This document shows, one piece after another, positions 1 through 7,879 of a DNA stretch of 44,094 nucleotides (the stretch's first letter is position 1; each line of letters begins with the position of its first letter). The notes beneath the pieces were generated by a model. That model was not told the DNA's origin and did no database searches. It saw only the letters and a program-made list of their open reading frames with translations. Position numbers and translations under genes: made by a program. The stretch comes from Bacteroidota bacterium. GTDB taxonomy: Bacteria; Bacteroidota; Bacteroidia; Bacteroidales; Dysgonomonadaceae. The DNA lies in the NCBI GenBank assembly GCA_023418255.1, contig JAEZZZ010000064.1, forward strand, positions 1 to 44,094, in the 5' to 3' direction.

Positions 1-186
1 ACGGTGGTTCAAAAACAGTTAAAACGCTCTTGGTCTTTCTCCAATTTGGTTGGTTTTTGCAGGATTCATCTGTTTAACTACCTTCATTTAATGCGTTTTT
101 TAGAAAATCCGGAGAAAGATTGGCTGATTCATCAGCAAAATTTCGAACAGCAAAACTTATTCGACAGGCAGGGCTTGCTTTTTTAA
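1..186 (+). mobile_element. IS4-family transposase, C-terminal fragment (cut by window edge)
   Basis: The frame is open at the left edge, so only the last ~61 residues are visible. The segment with KRSWSFSNL, FCRIHLFNY and a following LxxFLENPEK stretch resembles the C-terminal tail of IS4-type DDE transposases common in Bacteroidota. The catalytic DDE residues lie outside the window, so intactness cannot be judged. The reading frame ends in TAA and is followed by a hairpin and a short repeat that could be the right end of the element. The family call is by recalled similarity of a short segment. Confidence 0.7.
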
Positions 187-255
187 TATGAAGATATGCG
201 AAATTTAGCATCTGTTTATCAATAATATACAATCAGATTAGTCGATTGACAGATT

Positions 256-373
256 TTTATCGGACAACAATAATTTTTTCTATCAAAGCAAAAGTAACGA
301 AAAGGGCTGAATTCCATGTGATGAAATCAGCCCTAATTTTTGCTACCGAAAAAAACTTTTAACGGACAGCAAT
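256..373. repeat. Pair of 16-base direct repeats, possible IS right end
   Basis: TTTATCGGACAACAAT (256-271) and TTTAACGGACAGCAAT (358-373) match at 14 of 16 positions in the same orientation and flank the hairpin. The second copy may be the terminal repeat of the IS4-like element, placing its right end near 374. The left end is outside the window, so the inverted partner and target duplication cannot be checked. Confidence 0.4.
304..335 (+). terminator. Hairpin with T-run downstream of the transposase
   Basis: Eight bases (AGGGCTGA, 304-311) pair perfectly with TCAGCCCT (328-335) across a 16-base loop and are followed by AATTTTT. This has the form of an intrinsic terminator for rightward transcription from the transposase. 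On the other strand the stem is followed by TTTTC, so it could also act weakly on the leftward M23 peptidase transcript. Confidence 0.55.
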
Positions 374-506
374 GTAAAAAAAAGTTGTTATCGATGAAAA
401 ATGGTTTTACTTGCAAAGGTTTCTACAAGGGAAACAGGTCTTTTTCTGATAATCAGGAGGAATGGGTGCTTTTTAAGGAGCGACTAATAAAATAAATCAT
501 TGCAAG

Positions 507-2192
507 TTAATAATCAAATTTATATCGAAATTCGCTTCGATTTCCGGCTCCATCTATAGCTGTGAACTGAAGTGTTTGATTTCTGCCTTTAGAAAGCCTT
601 TTGTCATCAAATCGGTAGATGTAGTATGCAGATTTTACATCGTGTGTAAATAGAGCATACTGCCCGTTGATTTCTCCACGAAATGAAGCGACACCGCTCT
701 TATCGTCGGTTACTTTGATGGATATTCGCCTGTTTTTTATCCAGTCTTCCGGATTTTGAGGGACAATTTGCGGTGGCGTCGTGTCTATATCAACCGCATA
801 AGTATCCCCCAATTCGCGTATGTTTGCCTCAATGCCTCCTAAAATAAATTCTCCGCCCATCCAGTGCGTTTTGCCATTGCGATCTATGCGCACTATGCCA
901 TATTGACTGCGGCTTTCGAGCGTGTCTCGATTCAATTTTAACCATATCGTCGCCTTTTTGTGAAGTGGCACCGGGCGGTTGTTGACATGATGAACATCCG
1001 AGAGATATTTAGCATCAAATCGTTTGGAATAGGAAAAACAGAAGTCGGAATATAAGTTTCCTTCCGGAATGCTGAGCGTGAAATCGTGCGAAAAATAGGC
1101 ATTTGGATACTGCCACGACATCTTGTGCAGGCATTCCTGTGTCGGTGGGATGGTCTGTCTTTTTCCATGAATGGTAAACCGATATGTCAGCGTGTTTCCG
1201 AAATGGTCGCTCAACTCGTACCGCAACGCGTACGGACGCTCTTCGGCGATATCGATATAGCCTTCATTTTTCAAGTTGGCATAAATGGGGAGTTTGTTCC
1301 CCGGTTCCACAAAAGATCGTGTGTAAAACGATTGGCGCTCACGCCAATCCTCAAAATCCACAAGCGAGTTAAGCATTCGAGTTTGGGCAAACGAAAAGCG
1401 GCGTATCGAACTGCTGAAAATCAATACATCGTCCACAAACAAGCGAACATGTTTTACACCATATATATTATGTTGCCCATTCATTCGATCGTACGCCTTC
1501 ACACCAACACCAATGCGACCCCATGCTTCAATTTTTTGCGGTAAGCCCAAGGGAACACCTGCTTTGTTTTTGCCAATCGTCATGCGCAAAGGTTTTTTTG
1601 TGCCGTTTACAACGCCATTGATAGGATAAACGGCAATGCCGCGTATCTCAGGCTTACGCGTGTCAGAGATGTTTGCAGGCAGATACTCCAACGCGTCCAG
1701 AGGCTCTTCGGTGGCTGTGTCGCGAATTTCAAAATGCAGGTGCGGACCACCCGAGCTTCCGCTGTTTCCGCTTAATGCAATTTGCTCGCCTTGCTTTACA
1801 GGCAGTTCGTCAGGGCCCAATAGCACGTCGATGCTGAAGCTCTCCCGTTGGTATTGCAACGCTTCAACATACTGGGCAATCTTTTTCGAAAATCGATTTA
1901 GATGGCCATAAACGGTTGTATGCCCCGTGGCAGGATGGTCGATGTAAAGTGCCAATCCATATCCGCCCGGCGAAATATTGATACGCGAAATGTAGCCGTC
2001 AGCAACGGCAAACACCGGCTTGTTTTGTACGCCTTGCGTTTTGATGTCCAATCCGGAATGGAAATGATTGTTACGCAACTCGCCAAAATTGGCACTCAAC
2101 TGTATGGGAATATTGACAGGCTGAATATAGTTTTGCGAAAAAGAGAAGAACGCGACATACAGAACAATAGACAATAACGATATTTTCCTCAT
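507..2192 (-). CDS. Secreted M23-family (LytM) metallopeptidase
   Basis: A 561-residue protein with an N-terminal signal peptide (hydrophobic residues 4-18, likely cleaved before QNY). The M23 domain spans about 25-175. It contains the zinc motif HxxxD (H45, D49) and HLH (H151, H153) in the GPHLHFE context, so the LytM active site looks intact. Family members cleave peptidoglycan peptide crosslinks in the periplasm; the substrate here is inferred. The long C-terminal part (about 200-561) has no motif I recognise except a beta-sandwich-like end (about 480-561) containing DDKSGVASF and IDGAGN, as in Ig-like extracellular modules. The start is supported by AAAGGAG eight bases upstream. That site overlaps the coaBC stop codon, so the two genes are co-transcribed and probably translationally coupled. 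Confidence 0.9.
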   Translation of the reverse strand: MRKISLLSIVLYVAFFSFSQNYIQPVNIPIQLSANFGELRNNHFHSGLDIKTQGVQNKPVFAVADGYISRINISPGGYGLALYIDHPATGHTTVYGHLNRFSKKIAQYVEALQYQRESFSIDVLLGPDELPVKQGEQIALSGNSGSSGGPHLHFEIRDTATEEPLDALEYLPANISDTRKPEIRGIAVYPINGVVNGTKKPLRMTIGKNKAGVPLGLPQKIEAWGRIGVGVKAYDRMNGQHNIYGVKHVRLFVDDVLIFSSSIRRFSFAQTRMLNSLVDFEDWRERQSFYTRSFVEPGNKLPIYANLKNEGYIDIAEERPYALRYELSDHFGNTLTYRFTIHGKRQTIPPTQECLHKMSWQYPNAYFSHDFTLSIPEGNLYSDFCFSYSKRFDAKYLSDVHHVNNRPVPLHKKATIWLKLNRDTLESRSQYGIVRIDRNGKTHWMGGEFILGGIEANIRELGDTYAVDIDTTPPQIVPQNPEDWIKNRRISIKVTDDKSGVASFRGEINGQYALFTHDVKSAYYIYRFDDKRLSKGRNQTLQFTAIDGAGNRSEFRYKFDY

Positions 2193-2204
2193 CTTTATAC
2201 TCCT

Positions 2205-3416
2205 TTATATTCCCGTTTTTGCATGGCAAAGCATATCGATAATATCTTTTGCCACTTCAATTTTAGTTTTCAGCCCAAACTCCTTTTTCTCTCCGTCGGA
2301 TGAGAGAATGGTAATTTTGTTGGTGTCGTAGCCAAATCCGGCACCCTCATCGCGTAGCGAGTTGAGAACGATGTAATCCAAATTTTTTTGCTTCATCTTT
2401 TTCAGAGCGTTGTCTTCTTCATTCTCTGTTTCCAATGCGAAGCCGATTGTGAGCTGATCTGTTTTCTTTATTTTTCCCATCAAGGCAGCAATATCAGGAT
2501 TTGAGGTCAGTCGGATGGATAAGTCTTCTTTCTTGTCTCGTTTTATCTTTTCGGTTGCTTGGCTTACAGGGCGATAATCGGCTACGGCAGCCGCCAAAAT
2601 GGCAATATCCGTGTCAGGGAATACGTGCATCGACGTGTCGCGCATCTCGTTTGCCGACTCCACTTTTACACATTTTATATTGGGGTGGCGCACCGATAAA
2701 GTCGTAGGACCCGACACAAGTGTCACTTTCGCTCCACGTTGGGCGCATTCTTCTGCCAGTGCGTATCCCATTTTTCCCGAAGAGAAGTTGCCAATAAAGC
2801 GTACCGGGTCAATCCGTTCATGCGTAGGACCTGCAGTTATCAGCACGTGTTTATTTGAGAGCGTCTCCGATTTGCTGAAAAAAGCCTCCACCTGTTGAAC
2901 GATGTTTTCAGGTTCATCCAGACGTCCTTTTCCTTCCAAATGGCTCGCCAGCTCTCCTGTGGCGGGTTCAATAATATAGTTTCCGTATGAACGAAGGATT
3001 TCAATATTCTTTTGTGTAGAGGGATGTTTATACATATCCAAATCCATTGCCGGAGCTATAAAAACGGGAGCTTTCATCGACAGGTAGGTTGTTGTCAGTA
3101 TATTATCCGCCACGCCATGAGCCAATTTTGCAATGGTAGCAGCTGTTGCCGGTGCCACAATCATCATGTCTGCCCACAATCCCATATCGACATGGCTGTG
3201 CCATGTGCCATCCGTCGCGCCAAAAAACTCGCTCACAACGGGCTTCCCGGATAGTGTTGATAGCGTCACAGGGGTGATAAACTCTTTTCCTGCAGGTGTG
3301 ATGACCACTTGTACCTCCGCTCCTTTTTTTACCAACAATCGTACCAGAGTGGCGGCTTTGTATGCGGCTATGCTGCCCGTGATTCCCAGGACGATGCGTT
3401 TTTTTTGTAATGCCAT
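2205..3416 (-). CDS. coaBC: Phosphopantothenoylcysteine decarboxylase / phosphopantothenate-cysteine ligase
   Basis: Bifunctional coenzyme A biosynthesis enzyme: CoaB joins cysteine to 4'-phosphopantothenate and CoaC decarboxylates the product to phosphopantetheine. The N-terminal flavoprotein half (about 1-180) shows GITGSIAAYKA near the start and the APAMDLDMY segment of the decarboxylase active site. The C-terminal half carries TAGPTHERIDPVRFIGNFSSG and AAAVADYRP, typical of the ligase. A longer frame begins with GTG at 3440, but ATG at 3416 gives the family-typical MALQKKRIVLG start and has AAAGGA seven bases upstream, giving 403 residues. It is the first gene of a two-gene leftward operon and diverges from mraZ. 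Confidence 0.96.
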   Translation of the reverse strand: MALQKKRIVLGITGSIAAYKAATLVRLLVKKGAEVQVVITPAGKEFITPVTLSTLSGKPVVSEFFGATDGTWHSHVDMGLWADMMIVAPATAATIAKLAHGVADNILTTTYLSMKAPVFIAPAMDLDMYKHPSTQKNIEILRSYGNYIIEPATGELASHLEGKGRLDEPENIVQQVEAFFSKSETLSNKHVLITAGPTHERIDPVRFIGNFSSGKMGYALAEECAQRGAKVTLVSGPTTLSVRHPNIKCVKVESANEMRDTSMHVFPDTDIAILAAAVADYRPVSQATEKIKRDKKEDLSIRLTSNPDIAALMGKIKKTDQLTIGFALETENEEDNALKKMKQKNLDYIVLNSLRDEGAGFGYDTNKITILSSDGEKKEFGLKTKIEVAKDIIDMLCHAKTGI

Positions 3417-3420
3417 ATTT

Positions 3421-3426
3421 TCCTTT
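3421..3426 (-). promoter_or_regulatory. Ribosome binding site deciding the coaBC start
   Basis: On the minus strand AAAGGA stands just upstream of the ATG at 3416-3414. Clear Shine-Dalgarno sites are uncommon in this window, so this one favours the internal ATG over the upstream GTG at 3440. Confidence 0.6.
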
Positions 3427-3504
3427 TTATATAGAAACACTTCTTGTGTGCATCTCTATTTTTGTGGCACTTCGAAGCGTTAGTTTCCTAAATACAATAT
3501 TTCA

Positions 3505-3512
3505 CAAATTTA
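3505..3512 (-). promoter_or_regulatory. Candidate coaBC promoter (-7 box TAAATTTG)
   Basis: On the minus strand 3512-3505 reads TAAATTTG, an exact match to the Bacteroidota -7 consensus TAnnTTTG. A TTTG lies upstream at 3539-3536, with 23 bases between the two, slightly longer than usual. The implied leader to the coaBC ATG is about 80 bases. Confidence 0.45.
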
Positions 3513-3855
3513 CACGATTTTCTTTGAAAACCGCACAAAGAGTCGGGAAAGTTTTCTGTTCCTCAATCTACGAGGCGATTTTTGGATTTCGAATTTTTTT
3601 AGCGAAAAGCCAGTCATGGTCTATTGGTGTTTTTTAAGTGCTCTGTGTTTTTATGTGAAACTCTGTGTAGATGAGTTTTTTTTATTAGTAGTTTGTTTTC
3701 AATTATCAATTGTTCTGAATTTTTAATTTCTTTACCTCTGCCTCGTTTCGATTGTTGGGGGAAATGTCAGCAGTAATGCGTTAGATGAAGAGGGTGATTT
3801 TCAGTATTTAATATGCATTTAACAATCTGTTGATAACTTTTTTGTAAAATGTTGT

Positions 3856-3877
3856 GTGGAGATGTGGGGGAAAGTGG
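3856..3877 (+). promoter_or_regulatory. Candidate MraZ operator: three GTGG direct repeats
   Basis: GTGG occurs at 3856-3859, 3864-3867 and 3874-3877, the last as AAAGTGG. MraZ proteins are known to bind short direct repeats containing TGGG (Escherichia coli) or AAAGTG[T/G] (Mycoplasma) in their own promoter. A nine-base word TGGGGGAAA inside the array (3865-3873) recurs at 3756-3764. Autoregulation is inferred. Confidence 0.4.
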
Positions 3878-3879
3878 AT

Positions 3880-3887
3880 AATTTTTG
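3880..3887 (+). promoter_or_regulatory. Possible mraZ promoter -7 box
   Basis: AATTTTTG matches TAnnTTTG with one mismatch and lies 46 bases before the mraZ ATG, directly after the GTGG repeats. A TTG at 3852-3854 is farther upstream than the usual -33 spacing, so the assignment is weak. Confidence 0.3.
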
Positions 3888-3933
3888 TAATTTTACAGCG
3901 TTAAACGATTTGTTTTACTTGTTTGTATTATTT

Positions 3934-4377
3934 ATGTTGCAGTTTTTAGGAAATATTGAAGCAAAAACCGATGCCAAAGGGCGCATTTTTGTTCCGGCGG
4001 TTTTTCGCAAGCAGCTTCAAGCCGAGGGCGAGGAATTTCTTGTGCTTCGTAAAGATATTTTCCAAAATTGCTTGGTGCTTTATCCCGGCAGCGTTTGGGA
4101 GAAAGTTATTGAGGTGCTTCGCGACCGTTTAAACAAATGGAATAAAGAACAACAGCAGATTTTTCGTCAGTTTGTTCTTGACGCGGAGCGTTTGGAGATG
4201 GATTCCAATGGTCGTGTTTTAATTCCAAAGCGTTATCTTCAAATGGTGAATATTGATGTCAATGTGCGTTTTCTTGGCGTGGATGACACCATTGAGATAT
4301 GGCCAAAAGAGGGATTGGAAGAGCCGTTGTTGAATCCGGAAGATTTTTCTTCAAAACTGCAAGACTTAATGCAATAA
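3934..4377 (+). CDS. mraZ: Transcriptional regulator MraZ
   Basis: A 147-residue protein with two SpoVT-AbrB-like repeats: one near residues 1-50, beginning FLGNIEAKTDAKGRIFVPA, and one near 75-125 containing LEMDSNGRVLIPK. The doubled D-x-(K/N)-GR-(hydrophobic)3-P pattern is the MraZ signature. MraZ forms a ring-shaped multimer that binds direct repeats in its own promoter and controls the dcw operon. The start is set at MLQFLGNIEAKTD because the family begins there; an in-phase upstream start would add 26 residues that do not look like MraZ. It is the first gene of the division cluster, with a nine-base gap to rsmH. Confidence 0.95.
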   Translation: MLQFLGNIEAKTDAKGRIFVPAVFRKQLQAEGEEFLVLRKDIFQNCLVLYPGSVWEKVIEVLRDRLNKWNKEQQQIFRQFVLDAERLEMDSNGRVLIPKRYLQMVNIDVNVRFLGVDDTIEIWPKEGLEEPLLNPEDFSSKLQDLMQ

Positions 4378-4386
4378 GCAAACAAC

Positions 4387-5316
4387 ATGCCTGCAATAAC
4401 AGAAAACAATACGTATCATATCCCGGTTTTGCTTTCTCAGAGTGTGGATGGATTGAATATTCGTCCCGATGGAATCTATGTCGACGCCACATTTGGTGGC
4501 GGGGGGCATTCGCGTGAAATCCTTCGCCGATTGAATGGTAAGGGACATTTATTCTCTTTCGATTTGGATGAAGATGTGGCTTCTCATATCATTAAAGATG
4601 CTCGCTTTACGTTTGTGCGAAGCAACTTTCGATTTATGATAAATTTTCTTCGATATCATAATGTTCGACAAGTAGATGGCATTCTCGCAGATTTGGGCGT
4701 TTCGTCGCATCATTTTGATGATGCCCGACGGGGATTCTCGTTTCGTTTTGATGCCGATTTGGATATGCGGATGAATCGATTTGCTACGAAAACAGCTGCC
4801 AGTATTCTGAACGAATATTCAGAGCAGCAACTGGCAAACATTTTCTTTTTTGCCGGAGAATTAAAAAATGCACGACAGATAGCCGCTTCAATTGTTGCTT
4901 TTCGTAGTATGCACAAATCAATAAAAACAACGGAACAGCTTGTCGATATTGTTACGCCACATCTTTATAAGCGAAAAGAAAAAAAGATACTGGCACAAGT
5001 TTTTCAGGCATTGCGTATTGAGGTGAATGATGAGCTAGAAGCCCTGCGCGATATGTTACAGCAGTCGGTGGAGCTTCTTGTCCCGGGAGGACGTTTAAGC
5101 ATTATCTCCTATCATTCGTTAGAAGACCGATTAGTAAAAAATTTCATAAGAACGGGGAATTTTGAAGGACGCGTTGAAAAAGATTTTTTTGGGAATATAG
5201 AAACGCCATTTGAAGCGATAAACCACAAAGTGATGGTGGCTTTGGATGAAGAGATTAAACGAAATCCTCGTTCGCGAAGTGCGAAATTACGGATTGCAGA
5301 AAAAACGAAAAGATGA
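4387..5316 (+). CDS. rsmH: 16S rRNA (cytosine(1402)-N(4))-methyltransferase
   Basis: A 309-residue SAM-dependent methyltransferase that modifies N4 of C1402 in the 16S rRNA decoding centre. HIPVLLSQSVDGL near the N-terminus and the SAM loop DATFGGGGHS (33-42) are typical of RsmH/MraW. DGILADLGVSSHHFDDARRGFS and the late ISYHSLEDRLVK motif complete the family pattern, and the length is usual. Its TGA overlaps the ATG of the next gene (ATGA), so ftsL is likely translationally coupled to it. Confidence 0.97.
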   Translation: MPAITENNTYHIPVLLSQSVDGLNIRPDGIYVDATFGGGGHSREILRRLNGKGHLFSFDLDEDVASHIIKDARFTFVRSNFRFMINFLRYHNVRQVDGILADLGVSSHHFDDARRGFSFRFDADLDMRMNRFATKTAASILNEYSEQQLANIFFFAGELKNARQIAASIVAFRSMHKSIKTTEQLVDIVTPHLYKRKEKKILAQVFQALRIEVNDELEALRDMLQQSVELLVPGGRLSIISYHSLEDRLVKNFIRTGNFEGRVEKDFFGNIETPFEAINHKVMVALDEEIKRNPRSRSAKLRIAEKTKR

Positions 5317-5645
5317 ATATAAATTTCAAAAACATACGAAAATCGTTTGTTCATATATTTGGCGGAAGTGTGCTGACGGAAGATTTTTTCGTTCGCAACA
5401 TGCGCTTCTTTGTAACGGTAATCATTATCATTATTATTTTTATCAGCCACAAATATACGGTGTTAAGCAAAATGTCGCAGATTGAAAAACTGGAATATCA
5501 GTTGCGTGATGCCAAATTTGAGGCACTTACTTATTCTTCGAGTCTCACCGAAGCAAGCAGGCAAACCGAAGTTGAACGAATATTGGAACAGGCGGGATTG
5601 GATCTATCCGTTTCGCACGAACCGGTGTATGTCATTGAAAAATAA
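5313..5645 (+). CDS. ftsL: FtsL-like cell division protein
   Basis: A 110-residue bitopic membrane protein with a short cytoplasmic N-terminus, one very hydrophobic segment (about 31-45, rich in Ile/Val/Phe) and a predicted periplasmic coiled coil (about 52-85: MSQIEKLEYQLRDAKFEAL). FtsL pairs with FtsB/DivIC and FtsQ to activate FtsW-FtsI. Sequence identity among FtsL proteins is low. The call rests on size, topology, coiled coil and the conserved position between rsmH and ftsI. It overlaps the rsmH stop by four bases. Confidence 0.85.
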   Translation: MNINFKNIRKSFVHIFGGSVLTEDFFVRNMRFFVTVIIIIIIFISHKYTVLSKMSQIEKLEYQLRDAKFEALTYSSSLTEASRQTEVERILEQAGLDLSVSHEPVYVIEK

Positions 5646-5662
5646 AATAGAAGTATAACGCT

Positions 5663-7867
5663 ATGACGGAGCAAGACAAACGAAATAAGCATAAAGGAAT
5701 TTTGGGACGATATGGCATCATCGTCTTCGCTTTGCTGATATGTGCTGTTTTGATTGTCTATTCGGCATCAAAAATCATATTTAGTTCTGAAGGGAAAAAA
5801 TGGCGTGAGGTGGGTGAAAAAGAGACCGTGATAAAAGATCGTGTGGTCCTACCCAAACGAGGAAATATTTACACCCATGATGGCAAACTGCTTGCCACGA
5901 GCGAGCCACTTTATGCTATTTACATGGATTTCTGGGCGGGTGGCATGGAGAAAGATACCTTATTCAAATATGTGGGAGATTTGTCGCATGCTTTGGCAAA
6001 AAAGTTTCCTGAACGTTCCGCGAGTCAATACAGAAATGTCATATTGAACGGTTGGAAATTGCGCGAAAACGAGGAGCAACAAATTAAAGAGTACAGAGAA
6101 AAAAAGATGGATAAAAAGGTGAGAAAGCGTTCACGTTATGTAAAGATTTTACGTCGCGATATCACTTATGTTGAGTTAAAGGAGCTGCGAACCTATCCGT
6201 TTTTTAACCAGCGTTCAAACAAAAGCGGACTTATTGCCGAAGAGAAAAATGCACGCAAAAAACCATTTGGCAATCTTGCAACTCGCACGGTGGGAAGTGT
6301 GTATAAAGATTTGGAAAAAGGTGGAGCCAGCGGACTCGAATTGAAGTTCGACTCTCTGTTATGTGGTGTGCCGGGTGTGAAAAACCGACAAAAAATACAT
6401 GGTAAATGGATGGATGTAGTCGAAATTCCCGCCAAGGATGGATATGATATCGTTACCACATTGGATGCCGACATTCAAGATATTGCTGAGCGAGCTTTGA
6501 AGTGGAAGTTAGAAGAAACCAAGGCCGAATCAGGCACAGCCATTGTGATGGAGGTGGAGAGTGGCGAAATTAAAGGCATCGTTAATCTCGACCGCATGCG
6601 GGGCGGAGTATATGCCGAAGGAAATCCCAACGCTTTCTCATATATGAACGAACCGGGCTCAACATTTAAGACCGTTACCGTGATGGTGGCACTGGACGAT
6701 GGCGTAGTTACGCCAACAGATTCATTTCATGTTGGCAACGGATTGTATCAATACAAAGGCAAATGGGTGCGCGATCACTATTGGCGTCGTGGTCAGGACA
6801 GAGGATTTATGACGGTCGCAGAAGGACTGGAAATCTCCTCCAATATTGTTATGAGTAAGATTGTGCTGAAAGGATATGAAAACAATCCTAAAAAATATGT
6901 GGATGGCATTGACCGCATTGGACTGCGACGACAATTGACTTGGGATGTTCCGTTAAGTGGAATTGAAGGTACATCGCAGATTCGCTATCCTGACGATAAA
7001 AATAATTATTGGTCAAAAACAACACTTCCGTGGATGTCTTACGGATACGAAACGCAAATTCCTCCAATCTATATGTTGATGTTTTATAACGGTATTGCTA
7101 ACGGTGGAAAAATGATAAAACCATTCATTGCCAAAGAGTTGATAAAAGATGGAAAGGTAATTAAACGCTTCGATGCCGAGGTTATAAATCCACAAATGTG
7201 CAAAGAAAAGACATTGGAAGAGATAAAAAACATGCTGAAAGGAGTTATTGAAGAAGGAACGGCCAAAGTTGTCGCTTCCGAATTTTTTCCTATTGCCGGA
7301 AAGACGGGCACCGCGCAAATTGCTTCAGGTGGCGGATATGGTGGCGGTCACTTCGTTTCGTTTTGTGGATATTTTCCGGCAGATAAACCTAAATACACCT
7401 GCTTTGTGGGAATACGAAAACCACAAGCTCCTCCATCAGGCGGAGGACAAGCGGGAACCGTGTTTAAGCGAATAGCAGAGCAGACCTATTTTCGCAAAAC
7501 CCGCTTGCCGATAAGTGAATGTATTATTGATTCCACCTTGCAGAAGAGTCCGGAGTTTAAAAACGGTAATAAAAAATATAGCAGGAAAGTATTGTCGGAT
7601 TTGAAAATTAAACAGGTTGATTTTGACGCTTCTACTGATTGGGTGAAAATAAAATACGATAGCAATCGTTACACGTGTGACGATTTAAAAATCATAGAAA
7701 ACTTAGTTCCCAATGTCGTTGGGATGGGAGCGAGAGACGCGGTTTTTCTTCTCGAACAAAATGGCTTGCGTGTGAATATTGTGGGGGCAGGAAAGGTTCA
7801 TTCTCAATCATTAGCACCCGGGAGTCGTTTGGTGAAAGGGTCAACAATACGTATTACATTACATTGA
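5663..7867 (+). CDS. ftsI: Penicillin-binding protein FtsI (PBP3-type transpeptidase) with PASTA domain
   Basis: A 734-residue class B penicillin-binding protein that crosslinks septal peptidoglycan. A transmembrane anchor lies at about 17-36, followed by the dimerisation/pedestal region beginning with LPKRGNIYTHDG. The transpeptidase domain has all three catalytic motifs: STFK (S333-K336, acyl-ester serine), SSN (392-394) and KTGT (547-550). A single C-terminal PASTA-like domain (about 677-734) starts VPNVVGMGARDAVFLLEQNG. PASTA domains bind peptidoglycan or aid divisome recruitment. It lies 17 bases after ftsL, without a strong Shine-Dalgarno, and acts with FtsW from the same cluster. Confidence 0.95.
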   Translation: MTEQDKRNKHKGILGRYGIIVFALLICAVLIVYSASKIIFSSEGKKWREVGEKETVIKDRVVLPKRGNIYTHDGKLLATSEPLYAIYMDFWAGGMEKDTLFKYVGDLSHALAKKFPERSASQYRNVILNGWKLRENEEQQIKEYREKKMDKKVRKRSRYVKILRRDITYVELKELRTYPFFNQRSNKSGLIAEEKNARKKPFGNLATRTVGSVYKDLEKGGASGLELKFDSLLCGVPGVKNRQKIHGKWMDVVEIPAKDGYDIVTTLDADIQDIAERALKWKLEETKAESGTAIVMEVESGEIKGIVNLDRMRGGVYAEGNPNAFSYMNEPGSTFKTVTVMVALDDGVVTPTDSFHVGNGLYQYKGKWVRDHYWRRGQDRGFMTVAEGLEISSNIVMSKIVLKGYENNPKKYVDGIDRIGLRRQLTWDVPLSGIEGTSQIRYPDDKNNYWSKTTLPWMSYGYETQIPPIYMLMFYNGIANGGKMIKPFIAKELIKDGKVIKRFDAEVINPQMCKEKTLEEIKNMLKGVIEEGTAKVVASEFFPIAGKTGTAQIASGGGYGGGHFVSFCGYFPADKPKYTCFVGIRKPQAPPSGGGQAGTVFKRIAEQTYFRKTRLPISECIIDSTLQKSPEFKNGNKKYSRKVLSDLKIKQVDFDASTDWVKIKYDSNRYTCDDLKIIENLVPNVVGMGARDAVFLLEQNGLRVNIVGAGKVHSQSLAPGSRLVKGSTIRITLH

Positions 7868-7879
7868 AAAAATAGTTTA

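Larger units (their letters stand above)
187..506. other. Gene-free region between transposase fragment and M23 peptidase gene
   Basis: Very AT-rich and without a credible reading frame. It contains the hairpin at 304-335 and the two related 16-base repeats. The part from about 375 to 506 is the 3' flank of the leftward M23 peptidase gene; no strong terminator for that gene is visible there. Confidence 0.6.
3417..3933. other. Divergent coaBC / mraZ intergenic region
   Basis: About 517 bases without a credible gene; short frames here have no recognisable product. It holds a leftward -7 box at 3505-3512 and, near mraZ, repeated GTGG and TGGGGGAAA words plus a possible rightward -7 box. A frame entering mraZ from 3856 is in phase, but its first 26 codons do not fit the MraZ family and are treated as leader. 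Confidence 0.6.

Noticed and set aside
1086..1544. Plus-strand frame of 152 codons opposite the M23 peptidase
   Set aside because: Antisense shadow of a coherent secreted peptidase with signal peptide and Shine-Dalgarno.
3410..3637. Plus-strand frame of 75 codons between coaBC and mraZ
   Set aside because: It overlaps the coaBC start on the opposite strand, has no recognisable motif, and covers the likely coaBC promoter.
3856..3933. N-terminal extension of MraZ from the in-phase ATG at 3856
   Set aside because: The added 26 residues are unlike any MraZ start, and the region carries the repeat and promoter signals; ATG at 3934 gives the family-typical protein.
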